Source: Pleodorina starrii (taxonomy: Eukaryota; Chlorophyta; Chlorophyceae; Chlamydomonadales; Volvocaceae). From it: a stretch of DNA of 64,000 nucleotides. The stretch's first letter is position 1; each line of letters opens with the position of its first letter. The notes under the pieces are model-generated. The model was not told where the DNA came from. It saw only the letters and a program-made list of their open reading frames with translations, and did no database searches. Position numbers and translations under genes: made by a program. Of this stretch, positions 23,945 to 34,400 are shown piece by piece. The stretch is from the NCBI GenBank assembly GCA_030267565.1, contig BRXU01000019.1, positions 1,786,501 to 1,850,500 on the forward strand, read 5' to 3'.

Positions 23945-26900
23945 TCACTGATCCTTCTTGCCCTCGTTGCGTAGGTCCGTAAACTCGGGCGACACGGGGG
24001 CGCCTGAACGGCAAACGGGCGGCAGGTTGGGGCGGTCTGGTGCCACATCGAGGACCCTCAGGATCACTCAGCCAATCGGAGAAAGCCCACAATCCATTCA
24101 GTGCAAAGAGGAGGGTTGTTTTCCAGGGAGACCGTTCCCATAGTGCTGAAACGGTGCATCGGACGCGGCCGGCAATGTGTGCCAATGCGGTTTTATGAAG
24201 GCCGCCCCACCACCTACCCCGGTGGAGCGGTGGGCCATCACCCCCCCCCCTCCCAGACGCAGCGCGGCGTCGACGGCCCCCACCCGCAATCCGCAACGGC
24301 CCCCCCCACTTACAGGTATGTTACAGGTATGTTCGGTAAGTATTACTGGGTTCTGGGTCCGTTCGCTAACGCCGTCTCCGTCTCCGCTGCGGTATCACTT
24401 TTTACCCCCCCCACTCCCCAGGCTCCCCCCACCCCCCCAGGCCCCCACCTGCCAGCGGTCGCCTCGTCAGCCCCACCTCCCCCTGCCCCCCGGACACAGC
24501 GTACGCCGCCGCCCGCGACTCCTGGTGCCGCTGCTGCTGCTGCTGCTCCTGCTCCGCCCCGCCGCCAAACATGCTCAGGATCGCCTCCTGAGATTTCCGG
24601 ACCACCTGCGGCGCCACCAGGGCATATATCGCCCAACCGACCCGTGGGACAACGGCGAACCAATCAGACACGGCAATCAGACACAGCAGCTATCGTCCTA
24701 TCGATGTGTTTCTGTCCCAGCTCCCACCTCCCAGGCTAGCGGCTAGATGGGCCCATGACGCCATGAGGCCCCACCCACCCACCCCTTTGGATTCACCCGA
24801 GCACGAGATTCACGCGAGCCCGAGCCCGCCATCCCAGCCAGTGATCTCCAGGTGGGAAGAGCCGACTCCAGGAGGTCCCACCATGAGGCCCGACCCGACT
24901 GGAAATGTGTAAACCGGCCGGGGGCTCCGTGACCACCGAAATCCTTGCCAACGTTATGACCCGTGGGTCGGCCCCCATGACGTCCCGACGACGCTGCTCA
25001 CCGATTGGCAGGCGGGCAGGAACTTGTTCGACAGCCTCAGCGCCCCGGGCAGCGGCCCCGCAGCCATCTCCCGCTCCACATCCAGCTCCAAATACAAACT
25101 GCACCGCGGTGTGCAGGGGAGGGGAGGGGAGGGGCGAGCAGGCGGGGGCAGGGCGGGGCGGCGCGGGTGAATGCGGCGGGGGGCTGGGCTGGCAGGGTAA
25201 CAAACGCATCACGCACGGGAGCATCCGTTGCTTCTCACCCCCAAATAACCGAAAGCAACGACCAGCCAACCGCCCGCCCGCTGACCCACCCGCCCTCCCC
25301 CCATCAGCCCCCCTCACCAGCCCAGCCAGCCAGCCGCAGCCGGACCCACCTCCTCGTAAACAGCCCCACCACCAGCACCAGCAGCAGGTATAGCGGGTTA
25401 AACAGCACCGCCATCGCCTCATTCCACCCCAGCACCAGCATCAGCGCCAGCGCCCACAGAGGCGGCAGGCGGTTGTTGGCCAGGCGGTTAGCCTGCTGAT
25501 TCGACAGCGCCTGTTGGACGAGCACGTTGCTGTACGACATAAACTCCCGCCACGTCGTACGGACGTCGTGCGGTTGCAGCAGCACGCGCGAGGCGTCGAC
25601 GCCGGGCCAGGTGGCGGCGCTGAGGACGTCCAATACGCCCGAGCTGGTGCGGCTGACGGCAGTGCTAGAGGACTTGGTGCCGTTGTCGTTGTTGGTGTTG
25701 GTGGTGGTGGTGTGGCTGCCGCCGTCGCAGGCAGCGCTCGAGGACGGTGCGCCGCCGCCGGGGGTGCCCCGGGCGAGCTGGAGGACCGCCGCGTCAATGC
25801 CGTCACCTAAGGGGTGGTGGGGTAATTAGAACGGCCCGGGACGGGTGGTGGGTGGTGGGGGGTTGGGGTTCAGGGAGTGATATGCTCCTGTAGGGGCTAG
25901 AGGGTGGGGCCACCCATTCGCCGCACGCCCCACGCCGGGAGGTTTCGTTGTTATTACCGCATCAGGGAGGGACGCACAGCACCGCGCCGCACGACCGCGA
26001 CGCACAGGGGGGCATGTCGCAATGACGACTGTGTAAGTGTGTATACAGAATATTGGGTTCTTAGGGTAACTTGGGCTGCCACTTATCGTCGCGCACGCAC
26101 CCGCCTCGCCGCCGCCCTCCCCGTCTGCAGTCCGGATGACGGCCAGCTGCGACAACACACTCGCTGCTGCCAGGCGGGCGTTCCGGGCAATGGCGGGGAT
26201 GTCGTCCCCGGCGCCCCACATGCGGGGCGCCTTCGAGTCGTCCAGCGAAAACACATCCGTGAACCTGTGGGGAGTGTTGGCGGGCGGGCGGGGGGAAAGA
26301 GGGTCACGGGTGTGTGTGGGGGGGGGGGGGGTGGGGGGGACGGACGGACGGGGTCACGACAGTCACGTAGTCCGGATTTGCGGCTTTCCGTACTTTCGAA
26401 AAGGGTTTTTCTTCCGGTCCAGGGTTGTTCTAGGGTTTTCGGCACAGGGTTTCTTCCGGGAGCCGAGAGCAGATGAAGCGGACACCCAAAAGAGCCGGAA
26501 CGAGGCACAGCGGGGTTTCGCGGCTAAGTAGGCGGTGGACTTCATCCATTTCATCTCGAGTCGTTAATCTGATCTCTCGCCGCCGCCTCGAGTCCTCGAA
26601 ACTTGTCGAATGCCCCCCGGGACAGGTCGGGGGCGTAGCTGCTGCTGCTCCAACACATACACACATGGTCCACATACACACACACCCTCAGCTCCCACCT
26701 GTCCTTCATTCTGCTGAGCCTCGTGAGCGCCGCCTCCCTCACGTGGTTGTGCATGTTGGAGGTGGCCCGAGTCCGCAGCCGCTCACTGAGTCCCCGCGCC
26801 TCCTGGGGGCTCAGACCGTAGCCACCCAGAGACTGACAGGCAGGGTGGGCGGGTGGGGGGGGTTATCCACGTATAGGCCGGAGCCCGTGGTGGGGGGGGT

Positions 26901-29900
26901 GTGGGTGGGGGGGCAGGGAGTGATATGCTCCTTTATATAACAACGGGGGTGGGTGGGGGGCAACGGAGGCGCAGAGGGGGCCGTAGAGGTCAGCGCGCGT
27001 CGGGAATCGCGGAGGGCGCCGCGTGTCGCCGCCAGAGTGCTTCCTGAAGAGCGAGCGCCTCCAGTTTTGCGCCCTCATTCCGGTCAAGTGAAAGTGAAAG
27101 GAGTGGAGTGCACGCAAAGTATCGCAAAGCGCGAGCGCATTCCTCGGGCTTCCTGCCCTCCCTTCCTCCCTCCTCCCCCACCTCCTCCATGTCCTCCCTC
27201 CCTCCCCTCTCCCCCTCACCCTCCGCAGCTCCCCGTCCGCCACCTCCGCCGCCTCCCCGCACACCGCATACAGCCGCGGCCACACCCCGGGCGCGCAGCT
27301 CTCCAGCAGCCCAATGACCGGGCCACTCAGCAGCGAGGCCAGCTGCTGCTCCGCGCGCTCCGAGACCGCCACCACCTGCTGCGACCGGACATCCGAGATG
27401 CGGCGGTCCAGGGACTCCTCCAGGGAGGATCGCTCCGCGGCACCATCCCAGGGGGTTCCTGCGGGGGCGTCGAGTCAGGCAGTCGGGGCAGGAGCTGGGG
27501 GGTGAGGGGTGTTGAGGAGGGGACACGTCCAGAGAGGACATGTCGGGACAAGAAGGAGACGTCCAGCATCCCACCACCACCACCACCACCAGCCGCTCTT
27601 CGTCCCTGTGAGGCTGCTGCCGCCGCTGCGACCGCCGCCGCCTTCCCGACACAAACCCTGCAGCGCATCATGCTGCATCATGCAGCCGGCGCCCCTAAAA
27701 ACCCTGCAGCAGGCGCCCCATCATGCAGCAGGCGCCCCTAAAAACCCTAAAACCCTAAAACCCACCCACCCACCCAGCCGCCCTCCGCCACATGCCCCGA
27801 CCCTCCCCCAACCCTCCCCCAACCCTCTCCACCCACCCACCCACCCACCCACCATCGATACGCAGGTGCCTGGCAAACGCCGCCTCAAAGGCCGCCACCG
27901 CCGCCTCCCTGCTCGCCGCCGCCGCTGCCACAAAGCTCCCGTGCCGCCCCCCGCCCTCCACCACCGCCAGCTTCAGCTCCCGGTCAAAGACCGACAGCAC
28001 CGCCGCCTGCTGCGCCGCCACCTGCGAACAAAACAGCGGCTGCAGCGCCGCCAGCAGCCGCTGCTGCAGCTCCCCCAACTTGTCCTCCCGAACGTGCGAA
28101 TCAAAGTACCGCGCCTCCGCCTCGTAACTGCAGCCACCACCACCACCAGCAACAGCAGAGGGTCAGCAGCAGCAACGGGGCAGCCGCCAAATGGAGTGCG
28201 CGCGGGGACACGGGCGGGCAGCCAGGGATTCATTCGATGAGATTTGAATGAATCCTATCGAGGGATCCATTAGAGTCTCATTCGGGAGGCTGGCTGGTGT
28301 ACAGCTACATCAACTCCCTGACCGGCCCGTGTGGTGACTCGGGCGCCTCCTCTCCGCCGCAGATGACGAAGCAGTCTACCGCGGCAACCATCCACCGCCG
28401 GCTCACCACCGGATCAAGGCGGGACCAAAAGGCGGGACGAAACCTCCACGTTCCCCTTCCCTCCTCCCCGGCACCCCCCTCCCTGATAGGGAGTCCTCCG
28501 CAACAAACCATCCCTTCGAACGACCGCAGCCGCCCCGCCGCTTGGCCCCTCCCTCCCTCCCTTTCTCCCTCCCGCACCTACGCCCCCCACCCACCCCGCC
28601 CCCCCCCAACGCACCCACCCACCCACCCCTGCACGCAGCTGTCCATCAGGGCATGAGCCCGCTGACCGAACCCCTCCACCGCTCCGCTGCTGCAGGCCTC
28701 CCGCAGAGCACCCCAGGCCTGGTCGCCCTCAAAGGCCCGCAGCTGGTCCTCCAAAATCTCCTGGCACCGAATGTTGGCAACCATGACCTGAAGGCGGTTG
28801 CGAGAGCGCATATGGCAGCGGCGGGCAGGGGTGCAATTGTGGGTGTGGAGGCTGAAGGGGCGCTGAGAAAAGCGTTCGTAGAGGATGTCCGGCCTCCCCG
28901 CTGCGCGCTGTCCCACCCCCTGGGTCCCAACCCGCCCGGCCTCTGCGCGCCACACACCGTAGCCCACCCACCCACCCAACCTCCCTCCCTCCACCCGCCC
29001 AGTTTCATCCTTCCTACACTACCCGCCCTCCCCACCCGCACGCACCGCACCCCACCCCACCCCACACCTTGTGAGCGGGCAGGTTGAGGTCCTTCTGCGC
29101 GCGGATCACGTCCCAGATGTTTCGCGTGCTCAGCGCAAAAGAGTCGCCAGGCAGCCTCTCATCGCCGCGAATCAGCGTGTCCTCGTCTGGCGGGGGAGGG
29201 TAATACAACGGATACAGAAGCGGAGGGACAAGAGACAGCATTAGCGAGCGGAACCTGAACCCTCGTCTTGGGGGTGGGGGGTGGGGGCCATGAAGCAACG
29301 GGAAGCCGTCAGGGCCACCATCAAGTTCAAATCCGGGTGTCAGGGGGCGCCAGTGACGCCATGGGACGAGTTCAGGCCGGGGCTCAGACGGGCGCGGCGC
29401 CTCTGACAGACAGCGGGACCAGGAGTTGTGTCTGATCGGGAAAGTATACCGACTGGGATTGTGGAGAAAGGAGGGAGGAGGCGAAGCGGGGTGAGTCACG
29501 AGCGCCGGGCCGCTTCGGGCTCATTGTCCCAAGCCCCCCAACCTACACCCCAACCTGGCAGCCGACAGAGGTGCCGCTACGGCCGGGTGCCTGTCCAGTA
29601 TCCTTCACCCACGAGGATACCCAACGTAAGGAGGGTAAGGTAAAGAGGTTCCTCCAGCCTCCCCCCTGCTGCATCAGCTGCAACTGCTGCCGCCGCTCCC
29701 TCCCCGCCGCTGCGTCTCCCTCACCGTCGGGCGAGAAGCGGCGCCGCAGTGTGATCGCATCCGCCTGAAAGTCCTCATAGCGCTCCTCAAAGTGGGACAG
29801 CGCCGCAAACTGGACCTGTGGACGGTGGTCGGTGGTCAGGGAGGGGTATGGAGAGAGCAAAGGGCGGCGGCGGGGGCGGCGGCGGGGGAAGCAAAGAGCC

Positions 29901-31187
29901 ACGAGTGAGACGGGGCACGCCACATCAGCTTCAGCTTGCAGCCTGAGGAGGCAACCAACACCGCCCCCCTCTCAGCTGCCCCCTCCCCAGCTGCATCAAG
30001 AACAGGGGTGGCCGAAGGAGGTGAGGAGCGAAATGGCGGACGGGGGAAGCGCGGCGGGGCAGCAGCAATGCTGTGGGGCTGATGATCGAGTGATCGAGTG
30101 AGGGATTATGCGACCTGTGGCGGGCGGGGCGCCTCTCACTCCCTCGCTTTCCCCTCCACTGACCCATCCACCCACTCATTCACCCACCTCGAAAAAGTCC
30201 GTCAGCTTGGACCCCTCGTAGACCTGTGGCTTCGCGATCGAGTCCCACATCCGGTCCAGGTCCGCTTGCAGCACCTCCACCAGCCTTGGCAGCGGCGTCT
30301 TGGTCTTGTCGCGAATCACAAACAGCAGCACGGAGCGCTTGCGGTCGGGGTCGGGCGAAAACAACTTCAGGTTAACCTGCAAATCGCATGGCGGGGGGCG
30401 GAGGGACCGGGGCGGGGCGAGGCAAGAGGTGCGGCGCCGGCGGTGAGGCGAAGCGGACCGTGTGGGATTTCCCCAGGCGCCCTGGGTCGTCACATATCTG
30501 CGGCATCGAGCGCGCCTCAACCGATCGACGGCGCGCGCATTTCCCGCCTAAATCCAACTGCCGCCCTAACCGCCCGAATCAAATGGGTTTTAGCGTTTAG
30601 TGAGCAACACCCGACCCCGGCGCCATGCATCTCGGGCCCCTCTGCGCACTCAGTCCGCCCCACCTGGAAGATGGTTTTGAGTAGCGGCTTGCCCGACCCA
30701 TGCTCGCGGCCGATGTCATGGCACCAGATGTTTACGAGCAGGACGTCGGCCACGGCCAGCGCGAAGAGAGCGCTTTGCCGCTCAAAGTTCGTGTCGTCCT
30801 CGCCGCGCTCCCTGCCGTCGCTGCCCTCCAGGTCCATCACCAGGACCGTCGTCTCCGTCACCTTCGGAGATTTGGACAGCCAAATCCCCTTGGTGGTCTG
30901 CCCGCGCCCCGCCACAGCATCCATCATCGTAAAGCTTGTGCCGAACTGCGTCCGAAAGGCCGGGTAAGCCGGGTGAAAACCCCCTGGGCTGCCCACAGAT
31001 TAGGTGTCGCGGGAAAACGCACCACATGGTTCAGCAGCGTGCTCTTGCCGGAACTTTGTGGCCCCATAATAGCGACCACTTGGTAATTGGTCTTGCATGA
31101 CGCCAGATCATTGGCCTCGACAAACTGCTGAACGGGACCTTCCTCAAACTGGCCCTCGCCATTTATCAATTGGACTATTTCAGCCAT
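23945..31187 (-). CDS. SEY1/RHD3: SEY1/RHD3 atlastin-type ER-fusion GTPase
   Basis: Fourteen exons on the minus strand: 31187-31023, 30945-30664, 30376-30188, 29815-29725, 29186-29068, 28787-28627, 28127-27853, 27458-27220, 26832-26699, 26264-26101, 25806-25350, 25098-25002, 24605-24449, 24003-23945; 862 residues, every phase consistent, length normal for RHD3. GTPase motifs: P-loop GPQSSGKST (residues 42-50), switch [11 protein letters not shown]3 [19 protein letters not shown]4-type RD in [11 protein letters not shown] helical middle domain follows ([41 protein letters not shown]). Near residues 720-757 lie two closely spaced hydrophobic segments with [20 protein letters not shown] and [12 protein letters not shown], the ER hairpin anchor. 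A soluble tail, in part Gln-rich, ends with [16 protein letters not shown]3/Sey1 tethers and fuses ER tubules by GTP-driven dimerisation. It is divergent from COG8. Introns carry repeats A5, B2, C1, C2, D2 and a telomere-like tract. Confidence 0.93.
24309..24407 (-). repeat. Family A interspersed repeat, copy A5 (near full length)
   Basis: Lies in SEY1 intron 13, same strand as SEY1. On the minus strand it begins GGGTAAAAAGTGATACCGCA, has the core GCGGAGACGGAGACGGCGTT, then AGCGAACGGACCC, and ends with CATACTTACCGAACATACC and two TGTAA elements. It matches A9 along nearly the whole length, defining a unit of about 95 bases. Confidence 0.85.
25819..25843 (+). repeat. Family D repeat, copy D2
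   Basis: GGGTAATTAGAACGGCCCGG followed by GACGGG lies just upstream (in minus orientation) of SEY1 exon 11, at the end of intron 10. About 24 bases further right lies copy C1, so D and C are adjacent here. Confidence 0.8.
25868..25896 (+). repeat. Family C repeat, copy C1
   Basis: GTTCAGGGAGTGATATGCTC lies in SEY1 intron 10, antisense to SEY1. The core GGAGTGATATGCTCC has GGAG/CTCC ends that can pair. Confidence 0.75.
26857..26886 (-). repeat. Family B repeat, copy B2
   Basis: On the minus strand it reads GGGCTCCGGCCTATACGTGG then ATAACCCC. It lies in SEY1 intron 8, within 30 bases of copy C2. Confidence 0.8.
26913..26948 (+). repeat. Family C repeat, copy C2 (longest)
   Basis: GCAGGGAGTGATATGCTCCT continues as TTATATAACAACGGGG. 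This tail matches the reversed copy C4, so the element is at least 36 bases long. Confidence 0.8.
27735..27764 (-). repeat. Interstitial telomeric repeats in SEY1 intron 7
   Basis: About three and a half units of CCCTAAAA on the plus strand equal TTTTAGGG on the minus strand, the Chlamydomonas telomere unit. The tract joins a short duplicated segment at 27680-27736 (GCAGCAGGCGCCCC units) and a (CCCA) run. It suggests insertion of telomeric DNA during repair. Confidence 0.75.
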
Positions 31188-31477
31188 TTCACTGTACGCA
31201 CAATGCAAGCCAAATACAATTCCTATTGTAACCGGGCTGTTTTGTCGACAAGCGAATGAACGACTGCTGCTCGTCCTTGTCGTGCGATTTTCATTCGGGT
31301 CGTCAGCGGCGACTCGAAAAAGAGGGTTCCCACGGACATTTACGGTACATCTCATCCAGTATAACGGAGCTCTTGGGACTCCTCGCGGATTGTGCCTTTG
31401 AGTAGTTGATCGAAATGAGCGAACCGTCCCCCTTATAGGTAGCCCTACATGAAACCATAGAAGCCAACACTGTAGCT
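31188..31477. promoter_or_regulatory. Bidirectional promoter between SEY1 and COG8
   Basis: The start codons of SEY1 (minus, 31187) and COG8 (plus, 31478) are only 290 bases apart and face away from each other, so both 5' leaders and both core promoters must fit here. No clear TATA box is visible on either strand. The stretch has lower GC than the flanking exons. Confidence 0.7.
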
Positions 31478-34400
31478 ATGACGGACACAGCAGCGCATCG
31501 TCCTCAGGCCCTGCCCGTAGGGCAGGGCCCTTCCACAACAGCCCTGAAACCAGCGGGGCAGGTCCTCAAGACGCAAACCTCAGGCGGACCCCAGCAACGA
31601 CAGGGCGATGTCATGTACATGTCAGAGCTGCTGTCCTACAGCCTGGAGCGCTTGCGCAAGGTGTCGGCCTGCAAGGCATCGGTGCATTTCCTGGTCGCCC
31701 CGGCTCGCTTGACTGGGCTCCAACCCGCCCGTTTGAATACGCCACAGGAGCCGGAGGTGCTCAAGGCGGAGAAGGAGCAGCTTGAGCGCAACCTGCAGAC
31801 CACGGCCGTGTCGCAGTACACGGCATTCCTGGACGCGGCCAACTGCATGACAAGCATCAGCAACGAGCTGTCGGCGGTTTGCGAGCACCTGGAATCGCTG
31901 CTCCAGGTCAGCACGCGACGAGGAGGGACGGGCACCCGCCTTGGTGCCCTGGCACTTACCCCTTCTGCATGTGACACGGTGGCGCGGGTCGGCGCGAAGC
32001 GCGGGGACGGATGCCTGCAGCTTGGGCTGGCGCACCCGCCCTTACCAGGAACCGCCACGACTCGCCGTACACTGCCCATGACGTCACATACTTGGGCAGT
32101 GCGAGCCGTCAGCGAGGCCGTGAACGCAGTCCACGTGGGGTGCCGGGGCCGGTGTGTGGCGCCAGGGACTGAGCCTGCGGCCACACAGTGCTGGGAACGT
32201 GGTTGCTGCGGCCACCGCTCCTAAAGCGTCCCGGAAGGGGCCAGCAGGGTCAGGCCAGAGCCCCGGAGGCCGCAGCCCATGCGCACGCCAGTTTGAGCTG
32301 CTGGGCGGGCAGCAGCCGGGCGGCCTTGCTGCCCACCCAGGGCCAGGCTGGGCTTCCGGGCGGCCGCGCCGGTTCGGGAAGCGGCCGCCCGGAAGCCCGG
32401 AAGCCCCGGGAGGGGGAGGTGCACGGAGTTGCGAGCGGCGCAACCCCGTGCACCTCCCCCTCCGCCCCGCGCGACAGCTTGGCTCCGGAACCCGGCCGGA
32501 ACTCCCCCCACACACGGGGACATGCACGGTTGGCGCCCCCTTGCCTACGAACCTGCATGTCGCCGAAGGCGACCCCCTTCCCTGGGGCAGCCCCCGGGTC
32601 CCACTCGGGGGCGGCAGGGGACGTGGAGTGCCGGCTGTGCTGTGCTGCCGGGCGTTTCAACGCCTCTAGGCAGGCTCCCTCTGGACCACGAGGACGTGGC
32701 CGCGCGCCTGGCCTAGACGTGCCGCCACTGGGGCCCGGAACGCGTGAGGGTGACCTGAAGCCACACCGCTGACTGGTCGTGGCTGCCGTCACCAGGCCGC
32801 ACCTGCTCCTGGTGCCCCTCCCTTCGGCCCCGGACTCGACTGGCTGCACCCCACCACCCCCCCCACCCAATGAGTCCCCGCTCCCGCCACTCCTGGCCAA
32901 CAACCCGGGGCGGCCCTTTTCGCTGCCTGGGTCTCCCAACACGGGTCCAGAAGGTTTTGGTGCGACACCGATTAGTGCACCGAAAGAAAGGGCCCAGAAG
33001 CCTACACACCCGCACTGTAACGATACGATACTTAAGAGTGCCATCGCCCGCCCTACGCACCTCAACTCTCTAAACCCCTTCCGCCCTCCTCGCCTCCCTC
33101 CCTCCCTTCTTCCCTCCCTCGCGTCCAACGCCTCCAGGCCACGCCGGAGCTGGCCAGCGCCTGCGAGGCCTTCGCCACCAACTCCGCCGCCGTACAGGAG
33201 CAGTTCTCGCACAACAAGCAGCTCGCGAGTAGGTGCAATGCAGTACCCCCCCCCCGTTGGCGAAAGCGTCGCACCGCAGTCGCGCCGGTCGGCCGCACGC
33301 CGCAATCTGCTGACCCACATCCCTGCAGCCCGACCCGCCACCAACCCGGCGGACATTTCACGCCCACTTCCTCCCGCCCCTCGCCCCGAAACCGCGTCGT
33401 CCCTCGCTCCCATCCCTTCCCCTCTCGTCCCCGCCTCGCTCACGTCGCCTTCCGTCCCTCTGCTGCGGTACCTTCTTTACACCTCCTCTTCTCCTCCCCC
33501 GCCCCTCCTCCTCCTCCTCCCCTCCCCCTCCTCCCCAGACAGTCAGTCCACCCTGATGGAGCTGCTGGAGGTGCCCCAGCTGATGGACACGTGTGTACGG
33601 AACGGTGTGTACGACGAGGCGCTGGATCTGCAGTCCTTCGTCAGCCGGGTGGGGCTGCTGCACCCGGATGTGCCCGTGGTGAAGCTGCTCATGAAACAGG
33701 TGGGGGTGGGGAGGGGGTGTTTGAGGGGGGGAGGTGGGGGGGGGGGGCAGGAAGGGCAGGGGGCCTTTGGGCGGGGCCCAAGTTGGGGTCCGGACAACAG
33801 ACACACACACACACACAAACCGCACACGCACATACACACGCACACACGCACGCCCCCCGGCACCTCCCCCCCCGCACCTCCCCCCCTGTCTCCCCAGGTC
33901 GCCGAGGTGGGTCACAGCATGCTGCTTCAGCTGCTGGGCCGCCTGCGCACCAACATACAGCTGCCCGAGTGCCTGCGAGTCATGGGCTACCTGCGCCGCA
34001 TCGGCGCCTTCTCAGAGGCCGAGCTGCGGCTGCAGTTCCTGTGCTGCCGCGACGAGTGGATATCCTCGCTGCTGGCGGATCTGGACGACAGCGACTCGTA
34101 CGAGTACGTCAAGCACCTCACGGACGTGCACCGGCTGCACCTGTTCGATGCGGTCATGCAGTACAGGGCGATATTCTTCGACACGGCGGCGCCGACGACG
34201 GCGGGGCCGGCCGGGGTGGGTGCTGGGGTGGGTGGGGTGGGGGCAAGGGCGGGTGGGTGTTTGGGTTGGGATCGGGTTACCGTAGGTGGGTTGGGAGGTC
34301 TGGTGCGGGTTGGAGGATAATAAATGCACAGACTGGCAACCGCCGCCCCGCCCTCCGCCCCTGTTGCTGCCGCGCCGCCCGCCTCTCCCCCTGCTTGTCG

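Noticed and set aside
29325..29345. T-loop-like GTTCAAATCC, possible tRNA
   Set aside because: The preceding 70 bases do not fold into D, anticodon and acceptor stems; it lies in SEY1 intron 4.
32250..33443. 397-codon minus-strand frame
   Set aside because: It spans the GC-rich hairpin region and intron 2 of COG8, shows no motif, and overlaps COG8 exon 3 antisense.
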